From Candidatus Amarolinea dominans (lineage in GTDB: Bacteria > Chloroflexota > Anaerolineae > SSC4 > Amarolineaceae): DNA of 64,000 nt. Every line of letters starts with the position of its first letter. The first letter of the stretch is position 1. Of the stretch, positions 1 to 8,645 are shown in pieces. The notes under the pieces are model-generated. The model was not told where the DNA came from, did no database searches, and saw nothing but the letters and a program-made list of their open reading frames with translations. The DNA lies in contig JADJYJ010000003.1 of assembly GCA_016719785.1 (NCBI GenBank), forward strand, positions 186,001-250,000. The letters run 5' to 3'. Both the position numbers and the translations under genes were made by a program.

Positions 1-382
1 CCTGCGCGATACCCTGCGCCTGGTGATCACCAGCATCAAGTATGCGGAAATGGAGGTCGGTCACCCGCTCGACGATGCCGAGGTGCTCGATGTCATTCGC
101 CGCGATGCCAAGCGCCGGCGTGAATCCATTGCAGAGTTCAGCAGGGGCGGCCGCCAGGACCTCGTGGATCAGGAGCAGGCGGAACTGAACATCCTGGAAA
201 CCTATTTGCCGCAGCAGATGGGCCGCGCCGAGATCGAAGCCCTGGTGCGCCAGGCCATCACGGAGCTGGGCGTCAGCGGCAAGGCGCAGTCTGGCCTGCT
301 GATGAAACACCTGATGGCGCAGCTCAAGGGCCGCGCGGACGGCAAGCTGGTCAGCCAGGTGGTGCAGGAATTGCTGAAGTGA
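1..382 (+). CDS. GatB/YqeY domain protein, 5' end outside window
   Basis: The reading frame is open from base 2, so the gene starts upstream of the window; the GTG at 23 is probably internal because the in-frame codons before it read LRDTLRL, which matches the usual YqeY N-terminal helix before the conserved Ala/Glu segment. About 126 residues are visible, against roughly 147 for the family, so only about 20 are missing. Visible family signs are ILETYLPQQM in the middle and the C-terminal GRADGKLVSQVVQELL segment. YqeY proteins resemble the tRNA-binding tail of GatB; their exact role is not settled. The gene ends 16 bases before the carboxylase gene on the same strand and may be co-transcribed with it. 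Confidence 0.85.
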   Translation, partial: LRDTLRLVITSIKYAEMEVGHPLDDAEVLDVIRRDAKRRRESIAEFSRGGRQDLVDQEQAELNILETYLPQQMGRAEIEALVRQAITELGVSGKAQSGLLMKHLMAQLKGRADGKLVSQVVQELLK

Positions 383-398
383 TCAACTGAGGACTAAC

Positions 399-2009
399 AT
401 GGACGTTCTCGAATCTCAAATCAACAACAACGATCCCGTCTTTCAGCACAACCAGGCGCACAACCAGGCGCTGGCCGCTGAACTGCGCGCGCGGCTGGCC
501 GATGCCCGGCAGGGCGGCGACGCCAAGGCCCATCAGCGCCACCAGGAACAGGGCAAACTCCCCGTGCGCGACCGCCTGGAGCGTCTGCTCGACCCCGGCG
601 CGCCTTTCCTGGAGCTTTCCCCACTGGCCGCACAGGGGCTGTATGGCAACGAAGCGCCGGGCGCCGGCATCGTCACCGGCATCGGCCTGGTCAGCGGCCG
701 CGAAGTGCTCATCATCGCCAACGACGCCACCGTCAAGGGCGGCGCCTACTACCCCCTGACGGTCAAGAAGCACCTGCGCGCGCAGCAGGTCGCGTTGGAA
801 AATCGCCTGCCCTGCATCTACCTGGTGGACTCCGGCGGCGCCTTCTTGCCCATGCAGGACGAAGTATTTCCTGATGTGGACGATTTTGGCCGCATCTTCT
901 ACAACCAGGCCCTGATGAGCGCGGCGCGCATCCCGCAGATCGCCGCGGTGATGGGCTCCTGCACGGCCGGCGGCGCGTACGTGCCCGCGATGAGTGATGA
1001 AACGATCATCGTCAAGGGCACCGGCACCATCTTCCTGGGCGGCCCGCCGCTGGTCAAAGCCGCGACCGGCGAAGAGGTCAGCGCGGAGGATCTGGGCGGC
1101 GCCGATGTGCATACCCGCGTCTCCGGCGTGGCCGATCATTACGCGCTGGATGACGAGCACGCGCTGGATCTCTGCCGCGGCATCGTGGAGACGCTCAACC
1201 GCCCCAAGTCCATCGGGCTGGAGGTGGCGCCGCCCGAAGAACCGCTCTACGATCCGGCCGAGCTGTACGGCGTCATTCCCGCCAGTTTCAAGACCGCGTA
1301 CGACGTGCGCGAGGTCATCGCCCGCCTGGTGGACGGCAGCCGCCTGCGTGAGTTCAAGGCGCTCTACGGCACGACCCTGGTCTGCGGCTTTGCCCGCATC
1401 TACGGCTACCCGGTGGGCATCATCGCCAACAACGGCATCCTCTTCAGCGAATCGGCGCTCAAGGGCGCGCATTTCGTGGAGTTATGCACCAGCCGCGGCA
1501 TTCCGCTGCTCTTCCTGCAGAACATCACCGGCTTCATGGTGGGCCGCGCGTACGAGGCCGGCGGCATTGCCAAAGACGGCGCCAAACTGGTGCATGCCGT
1601 CGCCAACGCGGCCGTGCCCAAGCTGACGGTCATCATCGGCGGCTCCTTTGGCGCGGGCAACTACGGCATGTGCGGCCGCGCCTACGGCCCGCGCTTCCTG
1701 TGGATGTGGCCCAACAGCCGCATCAGCGTCATGGGCGGCGAGCAGGCCGCCAGCGTCCTGCTGACCGTCAAGCAGGATCAACTGGCGCGGCTGGGCAAGC
1801 CGCTGCTCAGCGCGGAGGAGCAGGCCGCGTTCAAACAGCCGATCCTGGACAAATACGAAAAGGAGGGCAGCCCGTATTACTCCACCGCGCGGCTGTGGGA
1901 CGACGGCATCCTCGATCCGCCGGAGACCCGCCGCGCCCTCGGCCTGGCCCTCTCCGCCTGCCTCAACGCGCCCGTGCCGCAAACGACGTATGGGGTGTTC
2001 AGGATGTAG
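399..2009 (+). CDS. Acyl-CoA carboxylase carboxyltransferase (beta) subunit, methylcrotonoyl-CoA type
   Basis: A 536-residue carboxyltransferase of the MCC/PCC beta family. It transfers the carboxyl group from carboxybiotin to an acyl-CoA, most likely 3-methylcrotonoyl-CoA (leucine breakdown) or propionyl-CoA. Family signs: GSCTAGGAYVPAMSDE, GTIFLGGPPLVKAATGEE and SGVADHYALDD in the N-terminal crotonase-like half, and GGSFGAGNYGMCGRAYGP plus MGGEQAA in the C-terminal half, together the two halves of the active site. The wording of these motifs is closer to methylcrotonoyl-CoA carboxylase than to PCC. The ATG at 399 follows a GAGG at about 390. The biotin carboxylase subunit lies 0.8 kb downstream with a Uma2 gene between. 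Substrate specificity is inferred. Confidence 0.92.
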   Translation: MDVLESQINNNDPVFQHNQAHNQALAAELRARLADARQGGDAKAHQRHQEQGKLPVRDRLERLLDPGAPFLELSPLAAQGLYGNEAPGAGIVTGIGLVSGREVLIIANDATVKGGAYYPLTVKKHLRAQQVALENRLPCIYLVDSGGAFLPMQDEVFPDVDDFGRIFYNQALMSAARIPQIAAVMGSCTAGGAYVPAMSDETIIVKGTGTIFLGGPPLVKAATGEEVSAEDLGGADVHTRVSGVADHYALDDEHALDLCRGIVETLNRPKSIGLEVAPPEEPLYDPAELYGVIPASFKTAYDVREVIARLVDGSRLREFKALYGTTLVCGFARIYGYPVGIIANNGILFSESALKGAHFVELCTSRGIPLLFLQNITGFMVGRAYEAGGIAKDGAKLVHAVANAAVPKLTVIIGGSFGAGNYGMCGRAYGPRFLWMWPNSRISVMGGEQAASVLLTVKQDQLARLGKPLLSAEEQAAFKQPILDKYEKEGSPYYSTARLWDDGILDPPETRRALGLALSACLNAPVPQTTYGVFRM

Positions 2010-2078
2010 GAGCGGCTGGCGCCAAAGCGAGATGGAAATCACCGTTGAGAACGCGGAGAGTGCAGAAAAGGATAACTC

Positions 2079-2714
2079 ATGAGTCTGCCGCAACGCCAAC
2101 CCTTACTAACCCCCCAGGAGTACCTGGCGCGTGAGCGTGAGGCCGCGACTAAGAGCGAATACTACGCGGGCAAAGTCTATGCCCTGGCCGGCGCCAGTCG
2201 CAATCACAGCGCCATCGTGCCCAATCTCGCTTACCTGTTGATCGGTCAATTGAAGGGCCGGCCATGCCAGGTTTTTACCAGCGACATGCGCGTCAAGGTC
2301 AGCGCCAGCGGACTGTACACCTACCCGGATGTGGCGGTCGTCTGTGGTCGGCCCCATTTCGATGACCAGGTCGAGGACACGCTGCTCAACCCCACGGTCA
2401 TCATCGAGGTGCTGTCCAGGTCCACCGAGGCCTACGATCGCGGGGAGAAGTTTGCGCACTACCGCACGCTGGAATCGCTGCAGGACTATCTCCTGATTGC
2501 GCAGGACATTGCGCGCATCGGGCATTTTACGCGCCAGCCGGATGGCGCCTGGCTGTTTGCGGAAAGCAGCGGACCCGACGCCGAGGTACACATCCCATCC
2601 ATTCAGTGTCGGTTGAGCCTGGCCGAGGTCTACGACAAGATCGAACTGATTTCGCCCAGCAGCCCCGCGCGCTTCCGGGTCATCAGAGAAGAAGCCGCAG
2701 AGTTTAGCCATTGA
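2079..2714 (+). CDS. Uma2 family (DUF820) PD-(D/E)XK nuclease-like protein
   Basis: A 211-residue member of the Uma2/DUF820 family, common in many copies in Cyanobacteria and Chloroflexota. The fold is a restriction-endonuclease-like core: YTYPDVAVV supplies the metal-binding Asp, TVIIEVLS the Glu of the E-x-x motif, and RGEKFAHY the conserved Lys/Tyr helix. N-terminal YLAREREAATKSEYYAGKV is also typical. The biological role of the family is unknown; no target can be predicted. It sits between the two subunits of an acyl-CoA carboxylase and its last codons overlap a longer upstream reading frame of the next gene, so it probably inserted into that operon and is co-transcribed. Confidence 0.9.
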   Translation: MSLPQRQPLLTPQEYLAREREAATKSEYYAGKVYALAGASRNHSAIVPNLAYLLIGQLKGRPCQVFTSDMRVKVSASGLYTYPDVAVVCGRPHFDDQVEDTLLNPTVIIEVLSRSTEAYDRGEKFAHYRTLESLQDYLLIAQDIARIGHFTRQPDGAWLFAESSGPDAEVHIPSIQCRLSLAEVYDKIELISPSSPARFRVIREEAAEFSH

Positions 2715-2788
2715 TGGATGAGGTCCCGATGCAGAGGGTTTCAACGCAGGGGCGCCAGGACGCAGGGGCTTTTCGGGAGGAAAACCGT

Positions 2789-4297
2789 ATGTTCGATAGG
2801 GTTCTAATTGCCAACCGGGGCGAGATTGCGGTGCGCATCATCCGCGCCTGCCAGGAGATGGGCATCCGCACGGTGGCCGTCTATTCCGAGGCCGACGCGC
2901 AGGCGCTGCACACCACCCTGGCCGATGAGGCGGTGCTGATCGGGCCGCCCGCGCCCGGCCAATCGTACCTGCGCGCCCACACGATCATCCAGGCTGCGGT
3001 GGAGCGTGGCTGCCAGGCCATTCATCCCGGCTACGGCTTCCTCTCCGAAAATGCCGACTTTGCCGCGGCCGTGCGCCGGGCCGGCCTGGTCTTCATCGGC
3101 CCCACGCCGGAGGCCATGGCCGCGATGGGCAGCAAGACCGCAGCGCGCGCCGCGATGGCCGCGGCCGGGGTGCCCATGGTGCCCGGTTTCCAGGCCAGCG
3201 ACGCCGACGCCGATCTGATCGAAGCGGGCGAGGCGCTCGGCTTCCCGCTGCTGGTCAAGGCCGCGGCGGGCGGTGGCGGCAAGGGCATGCGCATCGTGCC
3301 GCGGCCGCAGGACCTGGCCGACGCGCTGCAATCCGCGCGGCGCGAGGCGCACAACGCGTTTGGCGATGACCGCATCTACCTGGAAAAATACCTGACCGCG
3401 CCGCGCCACGTTGAATTCCAGGTGCTGGGCGATCATCACGGCCAGGTCATCCACCTGTTCGAGCGCGAATGCTCGGTGCAGCGGAGGCATCAGAAGATCA
3501 TCGAAGAGACGCCGTCGCCCTGCCTGACGCCGGCGCTGCGCGCCAACATGGCCGCGGCCGCCGTGCAGGCCGCGCGCGCGGTCAACTACACCAACGCGGG
3601 CACCATCGAGTTCCTGGTGGATCAGGAGCGCAACTTCTACTTCCTGGAGATGAACACCCGCCTGCAAGTGGAGCATCCGATCACCGAAGCGGTGACCGGC
3701 GTTGACCTGGTCAAGGCGCAGCTGCGCGTCGCGGCCGGCGAGCCGCTGCCCTTCAGCCAGGCGCAGATCAGCCAGCGCGGGCACGCCATCGAATGCCGCA
3801 TCTACGCGGAAGACCCGGCCAACCAGTTCCTGCCCAGCATCGGCCGCATCCTGACTGCGGTCGAGCCGGTTGGCCCCGGCGTGCGCGTGGACGCCGGTAT
3901 CAGCACCGGCAGCCAGGTGATGCTGCACTACGACCCCATGCTCGCCAAGCTGATCGTCTGGGATGAGGATCGCGCCGAGGCCCTGGGCAAAATGGCCTGG
4001 GCGCTGGAGCACTACGTCATTCTGGGCGTCGCCACCAACATCCCCTTCCTGCTGGCCGTCATCCGGCACCCGGTCTTTCAGGCGGGCGAGGCCACCACCC
4101 ATTTCGTGGAAGAGCACTTCAGCGATTGGCAGCCGGCCGCCGATCCTCTGCCCGACGAGGCGCTGATCGCCGCCGCGCTGTCCGATTTCCTGGAAGGTCA
4201 GGCGCTCGCTGGCGCGCCCGCGCCGACCGGCGACCCCTTCGATCCCTATAATCCCTGGCGCCAGGCGGATCACTTCCGCCTGGGACACGGCCGCTGA
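2789..4297 (+). CDS. Acyl-CoA carboxylase biotin carboxylase (alpha) subunit without BCCP domain
   Basis: Biotin carboxylase of 502 residues, which carboxylates biotin using ATP and bicarbonate. The start is the ATG at 2789 (FDRVLIANRGEIAVRII), with a GGGAGG at 2775-2780; the frame is open further upstream but that part is not conserved. Seen in order: N-terminal pre-ATP-grasp domain, glycine-rich loop AAAGGGGKGMRIV, ECSVQRRHQKIIEE, and the ATP-grasp FYFLEMNTRLQVEHPITE. After the biotin carboxylase core a short tail ends in NPWRQADHFRLG, a sequence that in MCC/PCC alpha subunits leads into the linker before the biotinyl domain. Here the protein stops, and no biotinylation motif (AMKM or similar) is found near. 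The carrier must be encoded elsewhere. Confidence 0.93.
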   Translation: MFDRVLIANRGEIAVRIIRACQEMGIRTVAVYSEADAQALHTTLADEAVLIGPPAPGQSYLRAHTIIQAAVERGCQAIHPGYGFLSENADFAAAVRRAGLVFIGPTPEAMAAMGSKTAARAAMAAAGVPMVPGFQASDADADLIEAGEALGFPLLVKAAAGGGGKGMRIVPRPQDLADALQSARREAHNAFGDDRIYLEKYLTAPRHVEFQVLGDHHGQVIHLFERECSVQRRHQKIIEETPSPCLTPALRANMAAAAVQAARAVNYTNAGTIEFLVDQERNFYFLEMNTRLQVEHPITEAVTGVDLVKAQLRVAAGEPLPFSQAQISQRGHAIECRIYAEDPANQFLPSIGRILTAVEPVGPGVRVDAGISTGSQVMLHYDPMLAKLIVWDEDRAEALGKMAWALEHYVILGVATNIPFLLAVIRHPVFQAGEATTHFVEEHFSDWQPAADPLPDEALIAAALSDFLEGQALAGAPAPTGDPFDPYNPWRQADHFRLGHGR

Positions 4298-4330
4298 GAG
4301 AAACGGATAACGGCTCATGGACGCGACGCC

Positions 4331-4386
4331 AGTCGGCGCAGGCCGACTTTGCGGCGGAACGCCCCTTCGCCCCGAATTCATTCGGC
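4331..4386. repeat. Short double-hairpin intergenic repeat
   Basis: Two small perfect stem-loops follow the carboxylase gene: AGTCGGC-GCAG-GCCGACT at 4331-4348 and CCGAAT-TC-ATTCGG near 4373-4386. The first is almost repeated at 61387-61404 (same arms, loop GACG), which suggests a dispersed palindromic element. It could also act as a terminator-like structure, but no T-run follows. Confidence 0.5.
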
Positions 4387-4408
4387 GGCTGAGCAGAAAC
4401 GGAACATC

Positions 4409-5065
4409 ATGCCCTGCAACTTCACCTTTGCCCATTACCGGGAAATTCTGAGCGAGGCCCGGGCGCTGGGCTTTGCCTGCGTCAGTTTTCAAGACCTGCT
4501 CGACGGCAAGGCGGACGGCGCGGCGCGCGTGCTCCTGCTGCGTCACGACATTGATTTCACCGTGAACAACGCGCTGCGCCTCGCGCAGATCGAGCACGAG
4601 TTGGGCGCCACCGCCACCTACTTCGTGCGCCTGCACGCCGTGCATTACAACTCCCTGGCGCTCGCCACCATGCGCCAACTGCACGAGATTTAGCGCCTGG
4701 GCGGCGAGTTGGGGTTGTATTATGAAGCGCCCTACGTGGCCGCGCTGGGCTTCGACGACGAGGAAGGGCTGCGCCGCGAAAAGCTGATCCTGGAGACGGG
4801 GCTGGCGATCACGGTGCAGGGCGTTTGTCCGCACGAGGTGGTGCGCACCAACACGATGGTGCTGCCGGAGGCGGCGGTCAGCGCGGCGGGCTTTCGCTAC
4901 CAGGCCTATGCGCCGCAGTTCTTCGGCGGCTTGAAGTATCTGAGCGACAGCAGCGCGCGCTGGCGTGAAGGGTGCGTCTGCGGCTGGCTGGGCCGTGTGG
5001 ATCGTCTCTACGTCCTGACGCACGGCTTCTGGTGGTACGAGCAGACGCCGCTGGAAAATTACTGA
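4409..5065 (+). pseudogene. Polysaccharide-deacetylase-like protein interrupted by an in-frame TAG
   Basis: Two open stretches in one frame, 4409-4690 and 4694-5065, are separated only by a TAG at 4691-4693. Read through, they give about 218 residues without any other interruption: N-terminal part with LLLRHDIDF, the Asp-containing metal motif of NodB/polysaccharide-deacetylase folds, and a second half with LYYEAPY, CPHEVVRTN and a C-terminal VLTHGFWWYE, where the His could complete the site. CAG to TAG is a single transition, so a recent nonsense mutation or a base error fits best. The start ATG at 4409 is chosen because conserved sequence begins there. Substrate is unknown. Confidence 0.75.
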
Positions 5066-5095
5066 AGCGTGAGCGACCGCAAGGGTGCGCCCCTA

Positions 5096-6037
5096 CTACA
5101 CATGCACGCGCAGCCGCCAGGTGAGCGTGCTGTGGGCGGCGACGGTGGAGAACGCGTTCCAGGCTGGATCCACCGCGCTCGCCAGGTCATCAGGCATGCC
5201 GCTGCATGGTTCCAGTCCCAGGTTGTAGTAGGGCGCGCTGCCCGCGCCTGACCAGCCGCCGTAGTTGAGCCACAGCCCCACGAACGGCGTCACACGCACG
5301 TCGAACTCGAAGCGCAGCTCGCGGCCGGTTGCAGGATCGTAAAGCGCGGCCCAACCCTCCGTCAACGGCCCCACATACAGCTTGGCGGCCCAGGCAGCCT
5401 CCGGGCCAGGAACGTGTGTCAAGTCCAGCGCGCCGGCGGCCGGCCAGGTGAAGCGCCCAGGCAGATGACCGTCGCTGCGCACCGGGCTGCCGGGAGGCAG
5501 GCGCAGGTGCATCCCCGGCGTAATCGCCAGCAGCGGGTGCGCGCACCAGAGAAAGGCAAACGGCGCCGGGCTGAGGTTGGTCAGCTCATAGGTCATCTCG
5601 AAGGCCGGCTCAGCGGCCGCCAACCGGATCGTCCGCACCAGGCGATAGGGGAACTGATCGCCAGTAGTCGCCAGCCGCAGGCAATCGGCGGCCTCCTCGA
5701 CTTCCCACGCCTGCGCCCACACCTCGCCATGATCCCGAATCGGGCGACCCTGCCAGGGCGGCAGCGGATAGGGGCCTGGCCCCACCGCGGGAAAGCACTC
5801 ATCCCACCCGCCCACATCGGCTTCACGGATGTACGACGTAGCGACCGTGGGCAGCCGCCAGGGCAGGTGGGGATTGCGCCACAGCCACTCATGACCGTCG
5901 GCCGCGCGCAGCGAGGCGATCTTGGCGCCCCAGGCCGGAATGACCGTCAGCGTCACGAAGGGCGACCGTCCGATAACGGCCGGCAGGCCGTCAACGACGG
6001 ATGGTAAAAACACCGGTGTGGGTCGTGCGGAATTCAT
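5096..6037 (-). CDS. Aldose 1-epimerase-like (galactose mutarotase fold) protein
   Basis: A 313-residue beta-rich protein resembling the galactose-mutarotase-like superfamily. Seen: GGWDECFPAVGPG and RDHGEVWAQAW (a conserved His in the position used for sugar-ring opening), FLWCAHPLLAI, and near the C-terminus YYNLGLEPCSGMPDDL, in which the Glu sits where the catalytic base of the family does. The start is placed at the ATG at 6037 instead of the longer frame to 6127, because a purine-rich AAAGGA lies upstream and the extra 30 residues look non-conserved. It converges on the broken deacetylase-like gene. The substrate, probably a sugar or sugar derivative, is not predictable. Confidence 0.7.
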   Translation of the reverse strand: MNSARPTPVFLPSVVDGLPAVIGRSPFVTLTVIPAWGAKIASLRAADGHEWLWRNPHLPWRLPTVATSYIREADVGGWDECFPAVGPGPYPLPPWQGRPIRDHGEVWAQAWEVEEAADCLRLATTGDQFPYRLVRTIRLAAAEPAFEMTYELTNLSPAPFAFLWCAHPLLAITPGMHLRLPPGSPVRSDGHLPGRFTWPAAGALDLTHVPGPEAAWAAKLYVGPLTEGWAALYDPATGRELRFEFDVRVTPFVGLWLNYGGWSGAGSAPYYNLGLEPCSGMPDDLASAVDPAWNAFSTVAAHSTLTWRLRVHV

Positions 6038-6127
6038 GTTCGAGATTGTTCCTTTGCGGTTGATTGTGGGGGTCGGCGTAAGTTTACGCCAGGCTGCCCG
6101 CTTACGCAAGTGCGTCCGCGCGCACAC

Positions 6128-6248
6128 AGGAATTCCAAATGTACCCGGAATCGAGGCTTCAGCCGGTCTGCCACAGGGTTCTCAAGCGCCCAATAACCGG
6201 CTAAAGCCTTCATTCCAGATGCCTTCAGCGACCACATTTGGAATTCCT
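6128..6248. repeat. 121-bp imperfect palindrome with 14-bp terminal inverted repeats
   Basis: The arms AGGAATTCCAAATG (6128-6141) and its exact complement (6235-6248) bound a region whose inner arms also pair: the run around 6148-6166 matches the complement of about 6198-6217 at roughly 18 of 21 positions. The element lies in the 323-bp gap between two divergent genes. It has the shape of a non-autonomous palindromic repeat (MITE or REP-like); no coding capacity is seen. The rest of the gap holds only the AGGAGG of the next gene. Confidence 0.65.
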
Positions 6249-6360
6249 GCTCAGCGACTGGGTGGCTTGACGCCAGGCGCAGGCAGGGGTAAAATTTCAA
6301 CCGCAGGCGGGATTTCGATGGCTGATCGCTTGTTGGTTGCATGGTTTTCAGGAGGGGGCG

Positions 6361-8175
6361 ATGAAGTTTCCGTACGGCATCAGTGATTTCCTTCAGGTGA
6401 TGAGCGAAGGCTATTTCTATGTGGATCGCACCGACTGCATCCCGCTGCTCGAAGACCTGGGCAAGCAACTGCTCTTCCTGCGCCCGCGGTGCTTCGGCAA
6501 GTCGTTGCTGCTTTCCATGCTGGCGAACTATTACGACGTGGCCAGGGCCGATCAGTTCGAGCTGTTGTTCGGTCGCCTGGCGATTGGTCGCGCGCCCACC
6601 CCGCTGCACAATCAGTATTTTGTCATGCGCTGGGACTTTTCGCTGGTAGCCGCCCAGGGCACCGCCGAAGACATCACCCAGGCCCTGTATCGGCACGTCA
6701 ATGCCCGCATTCACGATTTCGCTGTCCGCTACCAGGATCGCTTGTCATCTCCCGTCGAAATCTTCCCTACCGACGCGGTGGCATCCTTCGAGTCAGCGCT
6801 GACAGCCATGCGCCACACTCCTTACAAGCTCTACCTGTTGATTGACGAGTACGACAACTTCGCCAATGAACTGGCCATGGGCGGTCACCCGGCCGGCAAG
6901 AAACGCTACGACGCGTTGCTGCGCGGGGAAGGCACGCTCAAAACTCTCTTCAAGGCGGTCAAGGGCGGGGCCAGCGGCTTTGGCGTGGACCGCGTCTTCA
7001 TCACCGGCGTCTCGCCCGTGGTCCTCAGCGATCTCACCAGCGGTTACAACGTCTCGGAGACGATTACCCTGCAGCCGGAGTTCAACGACCTGTGCGGCTT
7101 TCGCGAGGACGAAATCGCCGTCACCTTGCGCCAGATCACAGCGACCTGCGGGTGGGCCGCGGCGCAGGCGGATGAGGCCCTGGAGATGGTGCGCACCTTC
7201 TACAACGGCTATCGCTTCACTACGAACATGGCGGCCGAGCGCATCTACAACCCCACCCTGGCGCTCTACTTCTTCAAGCATTTCCAACGCGCCTGCGGCT
7301 ATCCCGAAAACATGCTCGACAGCAACCTGGCCATGGACCGCGGCAAGATCGCGTACATCGCCAGCCTGCCCGGCGGCGGTCAGATCATCCTCGACGCGGT
7401 CAACGGCGCACCAACCCTGGCGGTCTCGGCCCTGGCTGACCGCTTTGGCGTGGAGGACATGCTGATGGCGGTCAAGGACGCGCCGTTCATGGCCTCGTTC
7501 CTCACCTACTTCGGCGTGCTCACCTTCGGCGGACGCACGCCGTCAGGCGAGTTGATGCTGACGATTCCAAACCTGGTGGTGCGTCGGCTGTACGTGGAGC
7601 GTATCCAGGACATGCTGCTGGCCGATCGGCATCTCCTGGACGAAGGCCGGCAAGCGGCGCGCGGCCTGTGGCAAACCGGCAATCTGCAGCCGCTGTGCAA
7701 CTTCATCGAGCAGCGCTACTATCCCGTGTTCGACAACCGGGATTACCGTTGGGCGAACGAGCTGACGGTCAAGACGGCTTTCCTGACCCTGCTCTTCAAC
7801 GACATCGCCTACATCATGGATTCGGAGACTGCGCTGGCGCGCACCTACGCGGACCTGACCATGATCGTGCGGCCGGAGATGCGCCAGTATGAGCTGCTCG
7901 ACATCCTGCTGGAGTTCAAGTACGTGCCCCTGAAAGAGGCGGAGCTGACCGGCGCGGCCGCGCGCGCGCTCAGCGCGGCGGCTGTGGCTGAACTGCCGCT
8001 GGTCAAGGCCCGGCTGGCGGAAGCGCTGGCGATCCTGCCGCAGACGCGCGCCGGTCTGCTGGCGCGCTACGGCGAGCGCCTGCGCCTGCGCACTTTCGCG
8101 GTCGTCTCGCTGGGGTTCGACCGGTTGGTGTGGCAAGAGCTGAATGTTGAGCGGAGCTTGGAAGGAGAAGAATAG
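6361..8175 (+). CDS. AAA-ATPase-like / PD-(D/E)XK nuclease-like protein
   Basis: A 604-residue protein with an N-terminal AAA-ATPase-like domain (family of Pfam AAA-ATPase_like) and a C-terminal PD-(D/E)XK nuclease-like domain (PDDEXK_9/DUF1703 type). Start: ATG at 6361 after AGGAGG at 6350-6355. Seen: FYVDRTDCIPLLE, the unusual P-loop RPRCFGKSLLLS (family usual RPRRFGKS), LYLLIDEYDNF as Walker B, VFITGVSPVV as sensor, and in the C-terminal part LLDILLEFKYV, the E-x-K of the nuclease core. These proteins occur in many copies in Chloroflexota and Bacteroidota and have no assigned function; a link to mobile DNA or defence has been suggested but is not shown here. Its TAG is directly followed by the ATG of dtd. 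Confidence 0.88.
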   Translation: MKFPYGISDFLQVMSEGYFYVDRTDCIPLLEDLGKQLLFLRPRCFGKSLLLSMLANYYDVARADQFELLFGRLAIGRAPTPLHNQYFVMRWDFSLVAAQGTAEDITQALYRHVNARIHDFAVRYQDRLSSPVEIFPTDAVASFESALTAMRHTPYKLYLLIDEYDNFANELAMGGHPAGKKRYDALLRGEGTLKTLFKAVKGGASGFGVDRVFITGVSPVVLSDLTSGYNVSETITLQPEFNDLCGFREDEIAVTLRQITATCGWAAAQADEALEMVRTFYNGYRFTTNMAAERIYNPTLALYFFKHFQRACGYPENMLDSNLAMDRGKIAYIASLPGGGQIILDAVNGAPTLAVSALADRFGVEDMLMAVKDAPFMASFLTYFGVLTFGGRTPSGELMLTIPNLVVRRLYVERIQDMLLADRHLLDEGRQAARGLWQTGNLQPLCNFIEQRYYPVFDNRDYRWANELTVKTAFLTLLFNDIAYIMDSETALARTYADLTMIVRPEMRQYELLDILLEFKYVPLKEAELTGAAARALSAAAVAELPLVKARLAEALAILPQTRAGLLARYGERLRLRTFAVVSLGFDRLVWQELNVERSLEGEE

Positions 8176-8625
8176 ATGCGCGCGGTGATCCAGCGCGTCA
8201 GCCGGGCCAGCGTTACCGTGGCGGGACAGGAGGTTGGCGCCATTGGCCGGGGATTCCTGGCGCTGGTGGGCGTCACCCATGACGACACCCGCGTCGAGGC
8301 TGAGTGGCTGGCGCGCAAAGTGGCCGGACTGCGGCTGTTCGGGGATGCCGCGGGCAAGATGAACCAGGGGCTGCGGGAGGTCGGCGGCGCGCTGCTGGTC
8401 GTCCCGCAATTCACGCTTTACGGGGATGCGAGCCGAGGGCGGCGGCCAGATTTCACCCGGGCCGCCCGTCCCGAGCAGGCCGAACCGTTGGTCGCCTACT
8501 TCGTCGAGCGGCTGCGCGAACAGGGCCTGGCCGTCGCCACCGGCCAGTTTCAGGCGCACATGGAAGTGACGTTGGTCAACGATGGGCCGGTGACTTTGTG
8601 GCTGGATACGGCAGATTTGATCTGA
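8176..8625 (+). CDS. dtd: D-aminoacyl-tRNA deacylase
   Basis: 149 residues, full length for DTD. It removes D-amino acids (and glycine mischarged on tRNA-Ala) from tRNAs in the cytoplasm. Seen: MRAVIQRVSRASV at the N-terminus, GRGFLALVGV, the PQFTLYGD catalytic stretch (family SQFTLYGD, with Pro in place of Ser here), GRRPDF, and the Gly-cisPro motif NDGPVT near the C-terminus that excludes L-amino acids. The start codon touches the stop codon of the preceding gene, so translation is probably coupled. The 20 bases after its stop separate it from the convergent Fe-S operon. Confidence 0.95.
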   Translation: MRAVIQRVSRASVTVAGQEVGAIGRGFLALVGVTHDDTRVEAEWLARKVAGLRLFGDAAGKMNQGLREVGGALLVVPQFTLYGDASRGRRPDFTRAARPEQAEPLVAYFVERLREQGLAVATGQFQAHMEVTLVNDGPVTLWLDTADLI

Positions 8626-8645
8626 GAACGACCACCAGAGGCCGC

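Noticed and set aside
4691..4693. Pyrrolysine or other recoding at TAG
   Set aside because: No recoding signal is visible, and TAG is used as a normal stop elsewhere (for example at 8173-8175 and 39127-39129).
2804..5023. 739-codon antisense frame opposite the biotin carboxylase
   Set aside because: Arg/Gln/His-rich sequence without domains, complementary to well-supported genes on the plus strand; typical of GC-rich codon bias.
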